Part shown: in pieces, positions 24,646 to 33,103 of the stretch
How positions within the stretch are numbered: position 1 is the first letter of the stretch
Layout: the number at the start of each line of letters is the position of its first letter
Notes under the pieces: generated by a model
Seen by the model: only the letters and a program-made list of their open reading frames with translations
Database searches by the model: none
Told to the model about the DNA's origin: nothing
Program-made: the position numbers and the translations under genes
Assembly: GCA_016125185.1 (NCBI GenBank)
Contig: WGMG01000006.1
Span: 1,736,001 to 1,800,000, forward strand
Source: Armatimonadota bacterium
Lineage (GTDB): Bacteria > Armatimonadota > Fimbriimonadia > Fimbriimonadales > Fimbriimonadaceae
Direction of reading: 5' to 3'
DNA: 64,000 nt

Positions 24646-25578
24646 TTAGCCTTTCCATCCGAACCACCTTGCAAATTTGAAGAGGATCATGAAGCAGATC
24701 AGCAGAGTGATATATCCGCTCCAATCATGAAATTGGTGTGCCGCATCCGCGCCCTGAAGCTCTCCGACCACGCCGATCAAGGCGATTCGGAGCCCGTTGA
24801 TGAACAGGCAGAGCGGAACGACGAGCATAAACATCAGTACGTTGAAACTCCACTCTTTGCGCGCAATCAGCGTAAAGTGGGCTGTAAAACACGACACCGC
24901 AACCATCAGCTTAAGGCCGCTACACGGCACCGCCACCGTCAGCGCATAACTGTTGAGCTGAAGCGTTTGCCCTTCTAGGCGGAGCGGATGGAAGCCGAAC
25001 AGCTTCAACAACATCTCTGCAACATCGGTCGAAAGCATTTGCAGAGGATTGGTATAGGCGTCAATGAACGAACCCCAAATCGGGAGCGCGAACAGCGCAA
25101 AGCAAATCGGCATCGCCAGCAATTTGGCTCTTTTGAATCCGAAAAGGAGCCATATGCTCGTCATGACGAACGACACGAACATCAAACATTGGATCGCCCA
25201 GAAGTCGCCGACGAAACCAATGTACTGAATCAGCAGGATCGGCACAAACGCCGCCAAAGCCCAGACTCCATTCGTAACCGGAGTCTTGTTCCAGTCCTCC
25301 TGGCGAACCTTGATCTGCCAAGCGATCAAAAGCGGGACAATCCAGCCGTGCGAGTAGTAGTCGTTGTTGATCCAGTTCTGAACCGTTCCCCGGAACAGGG
25401 ACCAAAACATGAGAAAGAGCCCGCCGATCGCACCAATAGCCAACCAAAAATTGGCTGAGCGAACAATCACGTTCCAATCGAGACCCTTCAGATAGTCAAT
25501 GCGCGCTTGTAGCCAATCGCGAATATCGTCCAATATCGTTGGGTTTTCGGTATTAGTGGCGGTTACGGCTTGTTCCAA
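24646..25578 (-). CDS. Exosortase
   Basis: 310 aa if started at the TTG at 25578, which has GGAG about 8 bp upstream; the frame is open to 25788 but that would run through the rmlB promoter. Eight or so transmembrane helices. All three catalytic residues are visible: Cys219 in VAVPCSGLK, Arg264 in INGLRIALIG and His284 in HDWSGY. Exosortases cleave and transfer PEP-CTERM-type proteins at the membrane. I saw no PEP-CTERM tail on any protein in this window, so the substrates lie elsewhere. Co-transcribed with the EpsI-like gene, divergent from rmlB. Confidence 0.92.
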   Translation of the reverse strand: MEQAVTATNTENPTILDDIRDWLQARIDYLKGLDWNVIVRSANFWLAIGAIGGLFLMFWSLFRGTVQNWINNDYYSHGWIVPLLIAWQIKVRQEDWNKTPVTNGVWALAAFVPILLIQYIGFVGDFWAIQCLMFVSFVMTSIWLLFGFKRAKLLAMPICFALFALPIWGSFIDAYTNPLQMLSTDVAEMLLKLFGFHPLRLEGQTLQLNSYALTVAVPCSGLKLMVAVSCFTAHFTLIARKEWSFNVLMFMLVVPLCLFINGLRIALIGVVGELQGADAAHQFHDWSGYITLLICFMILFKFARWFGWKG

Positions 25579-25691
25579 AACTACTCCACGTTGAATAACA
25601 GCAAAAAGCGTTCCAAGATTCCGAACTTGGACAGTTGCCCTATTTAATACTTGTATTATCGCCCACTTGGCATCCGATTGGCAAAAAAGTC

Positions 25692-25697
25692 TATGAT
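25692..25697 (+). promoter_or_regulatory. -10 hexamer, probable leaderless rmlB promoter
   Basis: TATGAT lies 8 bp before the ATG at 25706, with no Shine-Dalgarno sequence. Confidence 0.45.
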
Positions 25698-25705
25698 TTA
25701 CTCGG

Positions 25706-26749
25706 ATGCTCGATCTCTCCAAAGCGGTTGTAATGGTCTGTGGCGGCGCAGGCTTTATCGGCTCACACTTCGCGCGCCTGATCCTCAAAAATCACCCTGG
25801 CGCAAAGGTGGTCATCTTCGACGCCCTCACCTACGCCGGCAACCTGTCGACGATTCAAGACATCCTTGGCGACCGAGCGACTTTCGTTCATGGAAAGATT
25901 CAGGATATGGCCGCCGTCGATGCCGCCATCAAAGCCAACGGCATCACCCATATAGTCAACTTTGCCGCCGAATCTCATAACGATCGTTCCATTCTCGACC
26001 CCGGTTCCTTCATCCACACCGATGTCTTTGGCGTCTTTGTCCTGTGCGAGGCGACCAAGAAGTTCGGCCTCGAAAAGTATGTCCAGGTCAGCACCGACGA
26101 AGTCTACGGCTCCATCAATGAAGGCCGATTCACTGAGGAGTCGCCGATCATGCCCAACACGCCGTATTCCTCCAGCAAGGCCGGCGGCGACCTCCAGGCC
26201 CGCGCCCACCACATCACCTTTGGCACCCCCGTTTGCGTCACCCGTGGCGGAAACAACTATGGCCCCTACCAATATCCTGAAAAGCTGATTTCCTTCTTCG
26301 CCGTCCGGCTGATCCTCGGCAAAAAGGTTCCCCTTTATGGAGACGGAACCCAAGTCCGTGAGTGGATTCATGTCCAAGATCACTGCCGTGGAATCGAAGC
26401 CGTTCTCCTCAAAGGCGAACCCGGCGGCGTCTACAACGTCGGCGACGAAAACGAACGCCAAAACAAAGAGATCGTTCGCATCCTCCTCGAAGAAACCGGA
26501 CAGGGCGAAGAACTGGTCAAGCGCATCGAAGACCCCCGCAAAGGTGCCCACGACAAGCGCTACTCGATGACCTCCAACCGAACCCGAGCCCTAGGCTGGC
26601 AACCGGAAATGGACTTCGAAACTGAGGTCCGCAACACCGTTCGTTGGTACCGCGACAACAAGGATTGGTGGGAGCCCATCGTCGCCATGCCCGACTACCA
26701 GTCGTTCGTTAAAAGCTTCTATGGTCGCTACTTAGGAGATGATCTATGA
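25706..26749 (+). CDS. rfbB: dTDP-glucose 4,6-dehydratase
   Basis: 347 aa, extended SDR. NAD-binding GGAGFIGSHFARLIL (about 13-27), NFAAESHNDRSI, the catalytic STDEVYGS, and YSSSKAGGD with the Tyr-x3-Lys pair. It makes dTDP-4-keto-6-deoxyglucose, the step after RmlA toward dTDP-rhamnose. It overlaps rmlA by 4 bp. Divergent from the exosortase, which suggests a link to surface polysaccharide. Confidence 0.95.
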   Translation: MLDLSKAVVMVCGGAGFIGSHFARLILKNHPGAKVVIFDALTYAGNLSTIQDILGDRATFVHGKIQDMAAVDAAIKANGITHIVNFAAESHNDRSILDPGSFIHTDVFGVFVLCEATKKFGLEKYVQVSTDEVYGSINEGRFTEESPIMPNTPYSSSKAGGDLQARAHHITFGTPVCVTRGGNNYGPYQYPEKLISFFAVRLILGKKVPLYGDGTQVREWIHVQDHCRGIEAVLLKGEPGGVYNVGDENERQNKEIVRILLEETGQGEELVKRIEDPRKGAHDKRYSMTSNRTRALGWQPEMDFETEVRNTVRWYRDNKDWWEPIVAMPDYQSFVKSFYGRYLGDDL

Positions 26750-27804
26750 AAGCTCTCATTCTCGCCGGCGGAAAAGGGACGCGGCTTCGCCCCATCACCT
26801 ACAGTCTGGCCAAACAGCTTGTTCCCGTGGCCAATAAACCGGTCATCGAATACGGCATCGACGCCATCGTCGCCGCCGGAATCAAGGAAATCGGTATCGT
26901 CGTCATCGAGCCTAACAGCCCGATCGAAGAGTCGTGCGGCGACGGCTCTCGCTGGGGCGCAAAGTTCACCTACATTGTCCAACCCGACCCGCTCGGCCTC
27001 GCCCACGCCGTCGCCACCGCCAAGCCTTTCCTCGGTGACGATGACTTCATCATGTACCTGGGCGACAATCTCATCAAGTCGTCCCTCGGTGACCTGATCT
27101 CCGAATTCCAAGAGCATCGCCCCGCCGCCACCGTCCTCCTCACTCCGGTCCCGAACCCAACCCAATTTGGCGTGGCCGAGATGGAAAACGACAAAGTCGT
27201 CCGCCTCGAAGAAAAGCCCAAACAGCCGCGATCCAACCTCGCCCTTGTCGGCATCTACCTCTTCGATCGCGTCATCCACGACATCATCGCCGCGCTCCAG
27301 CCCAGCGCCCGTGGCGAATACGAGATAACCGAAGCCATCCAAGGTCTGATCGACCGCAACATGACCGTCCGGTCGCATATCGTCACCGGTTGGTGGAAGG
27401 ACACCGGCACCGTCGAGGCCATGCTGGAGGCCAACCGCCTCATCCTCGAGGACATCGAACCCACCCAACTCGGCACCGTCACCAATTCTCAAATCGATGG
27501 CCGAGTCAGCATCGGCAAAGGTGCCGTCATCGAGAATTCGTCCGTGCGCGGCCCGGCCATCATCGGAGAGGGCTGCGTCATCACCAACAGCTACATCGGG
27601 CCATTTTCCGCCATCGACCGCAACACAAAAGTCACCAGTTCGGAGATCGAGCACAGCATCGTCCTCCAAGACTGCGAAATCGAAGGCGTCTCCCGCCTCG
27701 ACGGCTGCCTCATCGGAAGGGGCGCAAAGGTGACCAAGGCGCTCCAGAAACCCGCCAGTATGCGGCTCGTGCTCGGAGACTCGAGCGAAGTCCGACTACC
27801 ATAA
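26746..27804 (+). CDS. rfbA: Glucose-1-phosphate thymidylyltransferase (long type)
   Basis: 352 aa, longer than the 290-aa enterobacterial RmlA. The nucleotidyltransferase domain (1-240) has LILAGGKGTRLRPITYSLAKQLVPVANKPVIEYGID, MYLGDNLI, and GWWKDTGT. A C-terminal left-handed beta-helix follows (about 255-340: hexapeptides around VSIGKGAVIENSSVRGPAIIG). This matches the archaeal/actinobacterial RmlA3-type enzymes. It supplies dTDP-glucose to the upstream RmlB. rmlC/D are not here. Confidence 0.94.
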   Translation: MKALILAGGKGTRLRPITYSLAKQLVPVANKPVIEYGIDAIVAAGIKEIGIVVIEPNSPIEESCGDGSRWGAKFTYIVQPDPLGLAHAVATAKPFLGDDDFIMYLGDNLIKSSLGDLISEFQEHRPAATVLLTPVPNPTQFGVAEMENDKVVRLEEKPKQPRSNLALVGIYLFDRVIHDIIAALQPSARGEYEITEAIQGLIDRNMTVRSHIVTGWWKDTGTVEAMLEANRLILEDIEPTQLGTVTNSQIDGRVSIGKGAVIENSSVRGPAIIGEGCVITNSYIGPFSAIDRNTKVTSSEIEHSIVLQDCEIEGVSRLDGCLIGRGAKVTKALQKPASMRLVLGDSSEVRLP

Positions 27805-27947
27805 TTAGCAACCACGGGAAGATCTCTGACCGCTACTTCAGTGCGGAGGCTCCGGTCTTACTTTTGAATCCGTACGCAGAGGTTCTGAGGTTTCAGATAA
27901 AGCTCCCCATGCGAAAAACGCGGCTGACTTTTGAGGTCAGCTGCCTT

Positions 27948-27984
27948 CAATTTCCCGTATAGCCAAAGGCTATACGGGAAATTG
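27948..27984. repeat. 17-bp perfect hairpin
   Basis: CAATTTCCCGTATAGCC (27948-27964), 3-base loop, and its exact reverse complement (27968-27984). It has no T run, so it is more likely a repeat or RNA stabiliser than a terminator. Confidence 0.75.
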
Positions 27985-28002
27985 ACCGATCCTCCCTTAC
28001 GA

Positions 28003-28046
28003 GATTGCCCCTTCAGGGCGCCCAAAAGAGCCCTGAAGGGGCGATC
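28003..28046. repeat. 17-bp hairpin
   Basis: GATTGCCCCTTCAGGGC (28003-28019) pairs with GCCCTGAAGGGGCGATC (28030-28046), one G-T position, 10-base loop. Confidence 0.7.
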
Positions 28047-28110
28047 TGTTATTAGCCCAGGTCGAAGTTCCGCAGGAACGCAGGCCTGGATCATAGCCCG
28101 CGCCAGAAAA

Positions 28111-28144
28111 AGTCCAAGGAGCCCCGAGAATCGGGGCGACCCCA
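28111..28144. repeat. Mosaic intergenic element, copy 1
   Basis: AGTCCAAGGAGCCCCGA, an internal TCGGGG dyad and GACCCC. Related copies are at 32171-32220 and 61665-61712. Confidence 0.6.
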
Positions 28145-28146
28145 AG

Positions 28147-28220
28147 CTCCCTCTCCAAATTCTCTGCAGGAAATTTGGGGAGGGTGCCTCCTGACTTGTG
28201 TCAGGAGGCGGGAGGGGAAA
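28147..28220. repeat. Two-hairpin CTCTCC-type repeat, copy 1
   Basis: CTCTCCAAATT...AATTTGGGGAG forms the first hairpin and CCTCCTGAC...GTCAGGAGG the second, followed by GGGAGGGG. The same architecture recurs at about 30664, 32328, 40948 and 50349. Confidence 0.65.
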
Positions 28221-28299
28221 ATCCACTAAAGACAACAACCCGCCGACTTAACACAAATCTCCTTGACCTTACTTTAACCGACCAACGGTAGAACCTAGA

Positions 28300-30501
28300 A
28301 TGGTGCATCAAGTATGCTTGCCCACGATGAGTTTGCAAGTCACACGATGGACCGTGGACTATGGCAATGGGACGATCAAGGAAGTACGAGTCCCCCACGC
28401 CTGGCGCCAAGACGTCGATGTCCGATGGGAAGGTCCAGCGATCTACAAAACCCTGATCGATGTTCCGGTTCGGCCAACCAAGCTTCGATTTAACGGCGTC
28501 AGCTACGCCTGCAAGGTCCTCATCAACGGAAAACAGGTCGCTTTCCACGAGGGCGTCTGGGACGCCTTCGAAGTCGTCCTCACCCCCTTTCGCGGCAAAC
28601 GCGTCGAACTCGAAGTCCAAGTCATCAAGAACGGCGGTGCCACCTACCCCGTCAAGAAGACCCTCGCCGGGTTCCTCCCTTACGTCTACCACACCTTCGG
28701 CGGTATCTTCCGCCCGGTCGAAATCGTCGATGAAGCCGAGCCTCTCACGAAGATGCCCGGCGAACGCGCCCCGTTCGAAGACTACATGCGCGGCATCCTC
28801 CACTGGGGTTGGTATCCCGAAATCGGCCATTGCCATCCCGGCACCGAACAAATCGCCGAAGAACTCGACTACGTCCAATCCCTCGGCTTCAACACCGTCA
28901 AATTCTGCCTCTGGCTCCCGCCTCACCAATACATCGAGGAAATGCACGCGCGCGGAATGCACGCCTGGATTGAACTCCCCCTTTGGATGCCAGACGCCTG
29001 CCTTTTCGATTCGCCCTCAACCGAAGTCGAACTCGACGCGATCGTCCGCCAGTATGCCCACCATCCAAACGTCGTCGCGTGGACCCTTGGCTGTGAGTTC
29101 GGCAGCGCCCCTGCCGAATTCCGCGAAAAGTGGGTGAAGAAGCTCCAAGCGTTGACCCGGTGCCAACTTATCAAGGACAACTCCGGCGGGGCCGAGATGT
29201 ACGGTGGCGACCCCCGCGAGTACGGCACGTTCTACGATTTCCACCCCTACGGGGACGCCCAGTTCTTCCCTTCCCTGCTGGATTCGCTCTCGACCGGCCC
29301 GCGCGAAAAGGAAAAGTCGTTTCTCGGAGAGACGATGGACCACGACGTCCACCGCGACATCGAGCAGATTGGCGAAACAATGCCTTTTTGGGCCTCTGCC
29401 CTTGCCGAACTCAACGACCAAGGCGTCCGCTGGCAATACGACATGCCCAAGTTCATCAGCGAGAACCGCTTCGTCAACGAAGCAAAAGTTTCCCGCCATA
29501 AGGAACTGATGGCCTCCAGTGTCGACAAAGCTCTCTTTGTCCGCAAACACCTGGTCGAACAGCTTCGCTCCAAAGGCGACTTCAACGGCTACGTCCTTAC
29601 TGGCCTCCGCGACACCCCGATCTCCAGTTCAGGAATCCTCACCGACTGGGCCCGAAAGCGCTACACGCCCGACCAGTTCACCACCTGGAACTCCGACCAA
29701 GTTCTTTTCCTCATCCCCGCCCGCAACCCCCGCTGGATTCGCGGCGGAAACCGGATGGGCTACTCGGACCTGTACAACGTCTTCGCCGACCGCCCGACTC
29801 TCATCCGCATCGGTTACGCCGGATCAGCCACGACCGGGAGCGCCATTTGGACGCTCAAAACCCTCAACGGAAAGCCGATCCAGGAAGGCATCGCCGAGCC
29901 CACTAGTGCCGAAGGCGAACCAATCCAAATCGCCAGCGTCTTCCTCGATTCCCTCGCCCCCGGCTCCTACCTCTTCCACTGCGAATTCGGCGGCGCCCAG
30001 AACACCTGGGAAATTCACGCCCACTATTCGCTCACGTTCGAGGACTGTTCCCTCCTCGTCTCCGACGACCGCATGAATGACGTCAAGTTCGGAAAAGACG
30101 GAGTCCCAATCGCGCTTGGGTGGCGCGACTTCCTGCGCGAGCGCGTCGGTCAACCAATGATCGTCCTTGTCGATGGGCAAGGCGGCCTACCCATGCCCTA
30201 CTGGCGCGAGTGCATCACCCAAGGCTTCGGCCTATCGTGGGAAGAACGCCTCGCCGTCTGCCCCGATCAGGTTCTCGATCCCGAATGGTTAGCCCGCCTC
30301 TGCGATGTTGAAGTTCTCGAAACCCGAATCGATACGCGAACCTATGTCGAGACGGCCTATACGGTTCGGGTTGGCGACACCATCCTCACGACCTACCGTC
30401 CGTATGGTGGTCTTGGCACGCAACCCAACGGCCTCTCCATCAACCCCGCCGGACAAACCCTCCTGCGCCGCCTTGTCGACCTCATCCACCCCGTGTTCTA
30501 G
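28300..30501 (+). CDS. Glycoside hydrolase family 2-like protein
   Basis: 733 aa; a second start at 28327 (MSLQVTRW) is possible, and neither has a Shine-Dalgarno sequence. Residues 20-150 form a GH2-type sugar-binding jelly roll (YKTLIDVPVRPTKLRFNGVSYACKVLINGKQVAFHEGVW, FGGIFRPVEI). A TIM-barrel-like part follows (LHWGWYPEIG, LGFNTVKFCLWLPPHQYIEEMHARGMHAWIELPLW, VVAWTLGCEFGS with a candidate acid/base Glu). The last 250 residues are beta-rich. No signal peptide is seen, so it would act in the cytoplasm unless exported otherwise. Substrate unknown; beta-galactosidase or beta-glucuronidase type is only a guess. Confidence 0.75.
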   Translation: MVHQVCLPTMSLQVTRWTVDYGNGTIKEVRVPHAWRQDVDVRWEGPAIYKTLIDVPVRPTKLRFNGVSYACKVLINGKQVAFHEGVWDAFEVVLTPFRGKRVELEVQVIKNGGATYPVKKTLAGFLPYVYHTFGGIFRPVEIVDEAEPLTKMPGERAPFEDYMRGILHWGWYPEIGHCHPGTEQIAEELDYVQSLGFNTVKFCLWLPPHQYIEEMHARGMHAWIELPLWMPDACLFDSPSTEVELDAIVRQYAHHPNVVAWTLGCEFGSAPAEFREKWVKKLQALTRCQLIKDNSGGAEMYGGDPREYGTFYDFHPYGDAQFFPSLLDSLSTGPREKEKSFLGETMDHDVHRDIEQIGETMPFWASALAELNDQGVRWQYDMPKFISENRFVNEAKVSRHKELMASSVDKALFVRKHLVEQLRSKGDFNGYVLTGLRDTPISSSGILTDWARKRYTPDQFTTWNSDQVLFLIPARNPRWIRGGNRMGYSDLYNVFADRPTLIRIGYAGSATTGSAIWTLKTLNGKPIQEGIAEPTSAEGEPIQIASVFLDSLAPGSYLFHCEFGGAQNTWEIHAHYSLTFEDCSLLVSDDRMNDVKFGKDGVPIALGWRDFLRERVGQPMIVLVDGQGGLPMPYWRECITQGFGLSWEERLAVCPDQVLDPEWLARLCDVEVLETRIDTRTYVETAYTVRVGDTILTTYRPYGGLGTQPNGLSINPAGQTLLRRLVDLIHPVF

Positions 30502-30881
30502 GCCACTTTAGATCTCGATCTTTGCACGGGTAAAGGCATCTGCGAAGCCGGAACTTACCCGTGCTAACGTCAGACTCGTCACCCTAGCGACCTCGCCAAC
30601 TTCATGATTTGCTCGCTGTTCCGGCGTCATACAAAGAACCCCATATACGCGGCGGGCAAGAATCCTTTCTCCAAATTCTCCGAAGGAAATTTGGGGAGAG
30701 GGTCGTTCCGCAACACCGCGCGGAACGACGAGAGGGGAAAGACTACTTGAGCTCACCTCACGCCGGGAAATCCGGTGACGGCAAACCAGAATTCCTCTCC
30801 TCTAAGGAGAGGACGTTGCCGCGACGATAGGAGTCTGGCAACAGGTGGGGTAGAGAATCCTCCAAATTGGCAAACGCTAAA
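30502..30881. other. Repeat-rich intergenic region, no gene
   Basis: 380 bp between the GH2-like and DinB genes. It contains a CACGGGTAA/TTACCCGTG hairpin (near 30526-30565), a two-hairpin CTCTCC unit (about 30664-30740), a CTCTCCTCTAAGGAGAGG hairpin (30796-30813) and a CACGCCGGGAAATCCGGTGACG block (about 30769) that resembles the last codons of the adjacent DinB gene. No ORF is credible. Confidence 0.6.
30664..30740. repeat. Two-hairpin CTCTCC-type repeat, copy 2
   Basis: First hairpin CTCCAAATTCTCCGAAGGAAATTTGGGGAG type, second hairpin CGTTCCGC...GCGGAACG, then GAGAGGGG. Same plan as 28147-28220. Confidence 0.65.
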
Positions 30882-31388
30882 TCACGCCGGAAAATCCGGC
30901 GACGTCTTGTACAAATACACCTGCCCCTGGTGGTACCCCGGGTGAAACGCGAACCGCGCCAACGCACCCTCGCCCGTAATAATCGGCCCCAGCGCACTCT
31001 TGATCTCTTTCGCCAAAAACTCCGGACTCGGATTCTCGATATTGCTCCTCAAATGCGACTCGGCCGTGTCTAATGCCCATGCGACCAACTCCGGCGTAAT
31101 CTCCTCATCCGAAAACGGAAACGGATTGTCGTTCACCACGCCCTCCGTAGCCGAATTCGCAACCCGTTGCTCCTCGGGCGACAACTCACGACCGGTCAAC
31201 TGTGAATTGAACCAAATCTCCACGCCTGCCACGTGAACCACCATTTCACCCACCGAAAGCGCCCCCGGCTGGATTCGGTAGCTCATCTGCGCATGAGAAA
31301 AGCCTTCGATTTCGGCCTTCAGTCGTCCACGGCTCAAATTCCAAGATTTCGCAAAATCCGTCACACTCGAATCGTACCCGCCAGTCAT
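30882..31388 (-). CDS. DinB family protein
   Basis: 168 aa from the ATG at 31388 (MTGGYDSSVTDF), where GAGG precedes; a start at 31436 would run into the divergent gene's 5' end. Four-helix DinB fold: SVGEMVVHVAGVEIWFNSQL holds the first metal histidine and FAFHPGYHQGQVYLY the last two. DinB-like proteins are metal-dependent, often thiol-transferases (bacillithiol/mycothiol). The specific partner is unknown. Divergent from the gene at 31439. Confidence 0.85.
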   Translation of the reverse strand: MTGGYDSSVTDFAKSWNLSRGRLKAEIEGFSHAQMSYRIQPGALSVGEMVVHVAGVEIWFNSQLTGRELSPEEQRVANSATEGVVNDNPFPFSDEEITPELVAWALDTAESHLRSNIENPSPEFLAKEIKSALGPIITGEGALARFAFHPGYHQGQVYLYKTSPDFPA

Positions 31389-31438
31389 TACCTCGAACCT
31401 TTTCGGCCCAGTCCACGTTATGATCTTCAGGAGCAAAG

Positions 31439-31954
31439 GTGGAGGACCAAAGAGAAATCCCGGTTCAAGGATGGTTTGGCGGTGTTGGCTCTCTTCTCGC
31501 GCTCCTGTTCCCCGCCCTAGTCCTTAGTACACAGTACCAAAGGGGGCTCAATATTGCCCTCCTTTGTGGGGCCGCGGCTCCAGGTCTCGCCCTTACCTGT
31601 ATCACCAAAAAGGTCATCGTCGACCGGCGCTACAAAACTATCGCGGCAAGTTATGGCCTCTTCAACCGTTGGGCGTTCTCGACCGGCCCCTCAACGCAAT
31701 TTGAGCATAGCTATCTGCTGGCAAGGCCCGGAGCAAAGGGTCTCGGCACGACGTACTACGCCGGAGTCGTCACCGCCGACGTAACCAAAGATCAGCGGAT
31801 ATGCGCAACCGAATGGCGGACCGATACCAACGCACCCGAAAAGGTCCTCGCCTTTCTTACCTGGCTCGGCACCACCGTCACAATCATTCCGTCCAGCCAA
31901 GAAATCCCCACTCCAATCCTCCAACGAGTAGCCAAGATCAGCAACCCTGACTAA
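31439..31954 (+). CDS. Hypothetical membrane protein
   Basis: 171 aa, GTG start at 31439 with AGGAG about 6 bp upstream. Two hydrophobic helices near 16-32 and 37-56, then a soluble C-terminal domain of about 110 residues (KKVIVDRRYKTIAASYGLFNRW...). The layout resembles small membrane proteins with a PH-like domain after two helices, but I cannot confirm this. Confidence 0.6.
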   Translation: MEDQREIPVQGWFGGVGSLLALLFPALVLSTQYQRGLNIALLCGAAAPGLALTCITKKVIVDRRYKTIAASYGLFNRWAFSTGPSTQFEHSYLLARPGAKGLGTTYYAGVVTADVTKDQRICATEWRTDTNAPEKVLAFLTWLGTTVTIIPSSQEIPTPILQRVAKISNPD

Positions 31955-32170
31955 CTGTAATGAGCTTCGGAAACGTCGGTGCCAAAAAGCAAAAGTATCC
32001 AGGCAAAGACGAAGAGCGCAGAACCGAGTTCCAAGACTTCAATCCGGCCTATCAAAGATGTCCCTTAGCAAAGGGACCGGTTAGCGAGGAACGAACGAAC
32101 CGAGGGATTGATCCCAATGACTAACTCTCGTAGCAAAGCGAAGACCCTTGGAATGGCCCATTCTAGAAAG

Positions 32171-32220
32171 AGTCCAAGGAGTCCCGAGCATCAGGCGCCC
32201 CCGCCATTATGGCGGCAATG
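32171..32220. repeat. Mosaic intergenic element, copy 2
   Basis: AGTCCAAGGAGTCCCGA followed by a CCGCCATTATGGCGG hairpin; preceded at 32129 by CTCGTAGCAAAGCGAAGACCC, which is also found near 61933. Confidence 0.6.
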
Positions 32221-32258
32221 CTCATGTCTCCACGCAGGAATACCTCGCAATGCGGCTG

Positions 32259-32293
32259 CCCCAACTCCAACTCCCAACTCCCAACTCCCAACT
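32259..32293. repeat. CCCAACT heptamer tandem repeat
   Basis: About four to five copies of CCCAACT, one of them shortened. A longer array lies at 61965-62004. Confidence 0.7.
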
Positions 32294-32327
32294 AAAAGAG
32301 CTTGCAGTCAAAAAAGAAAAACCTCTC

Positions 32328-32430
32328 CGGGGATGGAGAGGTGTGGGTGGGGTTTTATTGGTCCCTTCCTACGAACGAGGAAGGTGGGAGGGCTTTGTAG
32401 GTCCCTCCCTAGCTTTCGCTAGAGAGAGTT
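32328..32430. repeat. Two-hairpin CTCTCC-type repeat, copy 3
   Basis: ACCTCTCC-GGGGA-TGGAGAGGT hairpin followed by further C/T-rich hairpins (CCTTCCTACGAACGAGGAAGG and CTCCCTAGCTTTCGCTAGAGAG). Confidence 0.5.
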
Positions 32431-32517
32431 TTCATTGCCTCACAATTTACATTACGCACATAGGACTTTATTTAGTTCACTTTGGCGTAGACGACGAAAA
32501 AAGATGGTGCTAAAGTC

Positions 32518-32554
32518 TCACCCTCGCCGGTCCTAACCGGGTCGGCGAGGGTGA
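32518..32554 (-). terminator. Terminator-like hairpin downstream of the secreted protein
   Basis: TCACCCTCGCCG/CGGCGAGGGTGA (32518-32529 with 32543-32554), a perfect 12-bp stem. On the minus strand a T6 run follows after about 16 bases, so termination is plausible but not classical. Confidence 0.5.
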
Positions 32555-32560
32555 AGGTGC

Positions 32561-33028
32561 TTAGTGGTGCCCTTTCGACTTGCCTCGGCCATGGGCTTTA
32601 CCGTTGTCGTGGTGGCCCGGCTTCTGCCAGCCCTTTTCCTTCACAAACTGGTAGTACTTCTTGCCACTCTTCACTACCAGGTGTCGGTCGTAGCGAACTC
32701 CGTCTCGGTAGAAGTGGTCGCGGCTGAAGTATTCGGCTCGCAGTCGCGACAGGCGGTCCTTACTCTTCGTGTCCTCGTTGTATCGGTACAGCGAGTACAG
32801 AGCGCCCGCGCCACCGGCGAAGGTGAGCGTATCGTCCTTGCTCAGAAGTCCGAGGACCGCTACCGCCCCACTCAAGGTCGCGATGCTCTTCCATTCGTCG
32901 CGCGTCTGGTTTCGTCGAGCAATCTCCTTATTGATTTGGTGACCGCTCTGGGCCAAAGCCATCGACGGGGCCACTACCGCGCAAGCGGTAAGGGCAAGGA
33001 TGCCGATTTTGGTCAGTGTCTTCTTCAT
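32561..33028 (-). CDS. Small secreted basic protein, paralog of the next gene
   Basis: 155 aa from the ATG at 33028 (AGGAGACAGAAA before it). Signal peptide MKKTLTKIGILALTACAVVAPSMALAQ. The mature part has TRDEWKSIATLSGAVAVLGLLSKDDTLTFAGGAGALYSLYRYNEDTKSKDR, a block shared almost line for line with the gene at 33104, then AEYFSRDHFYRDGVRYDR and KSGKKYYQFVKEKGW. It ends in a His/Lys/Gly-rich tail. Unknown function; the hydrophobic GALYS region may be a glycine-zipper-like membrane segment. Confidence 0.75.
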   Translation of the reverse strand: MKKTLTKIGILALTACAVVAPSMALAQSGHQINKEIARRNQTRDEWKSIATLSGAVAVLGLLSKDDTLTFAGGAGALYSLYRYNEDTKSKDRLSRLRAEYFSRDHFYRDGVRYDRHLVVKSGKKYYQFVKEKGWQKPGHHDNGKAHGRGKSKGHH

Positions 33029-33103
33029 TTTCTGTCTCCTTTTGTCCAAACGAGTAATCTGCTGCGTCGATTCCGAGGCTAGGTCTTTGGGCCGCCAGAT
33101 GAA

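Larger units (their letters stand above)
27805..28299. other. Repeat-rich intergenic region, no gene
   Basis: 495 bp between rmlA and the GH2-like gene. It holds two strong hairpins (27948-27984, 28003-28046), a mosaic GTCCAAGGAGCCCCGA element (28111-28144) and a two-hairpin CTCTCC/GGGGAG unit (about 28147-28220). No convincing ORF. Confidence 0.7.
31955..32560. other. Repeat-rich intergenic region, no gene
   Basis: 606 bp. It contains the mosaic element (about 32129-32220), CCCAACT heptamers (32259-32293), a two-hairpin unit (about 32328-32430) with two extra hairpins, and a terminator-like hairpin at 32518-32554. Short ORFs here run through repeats and are not credible. Confidence 0.65.

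Noticed and set aside
25763-27669. Long minus-strand ORFs opposite rmlB and rmlA
   Set aside because: Shadows of the SDR and nucleotidyltransferase genes; acidic repetitive products without family features.
31955-32560. Short ORFs in the 606-bp gap
   Set aside because: All run through hairpin and heptamer repeats and lack start signals.
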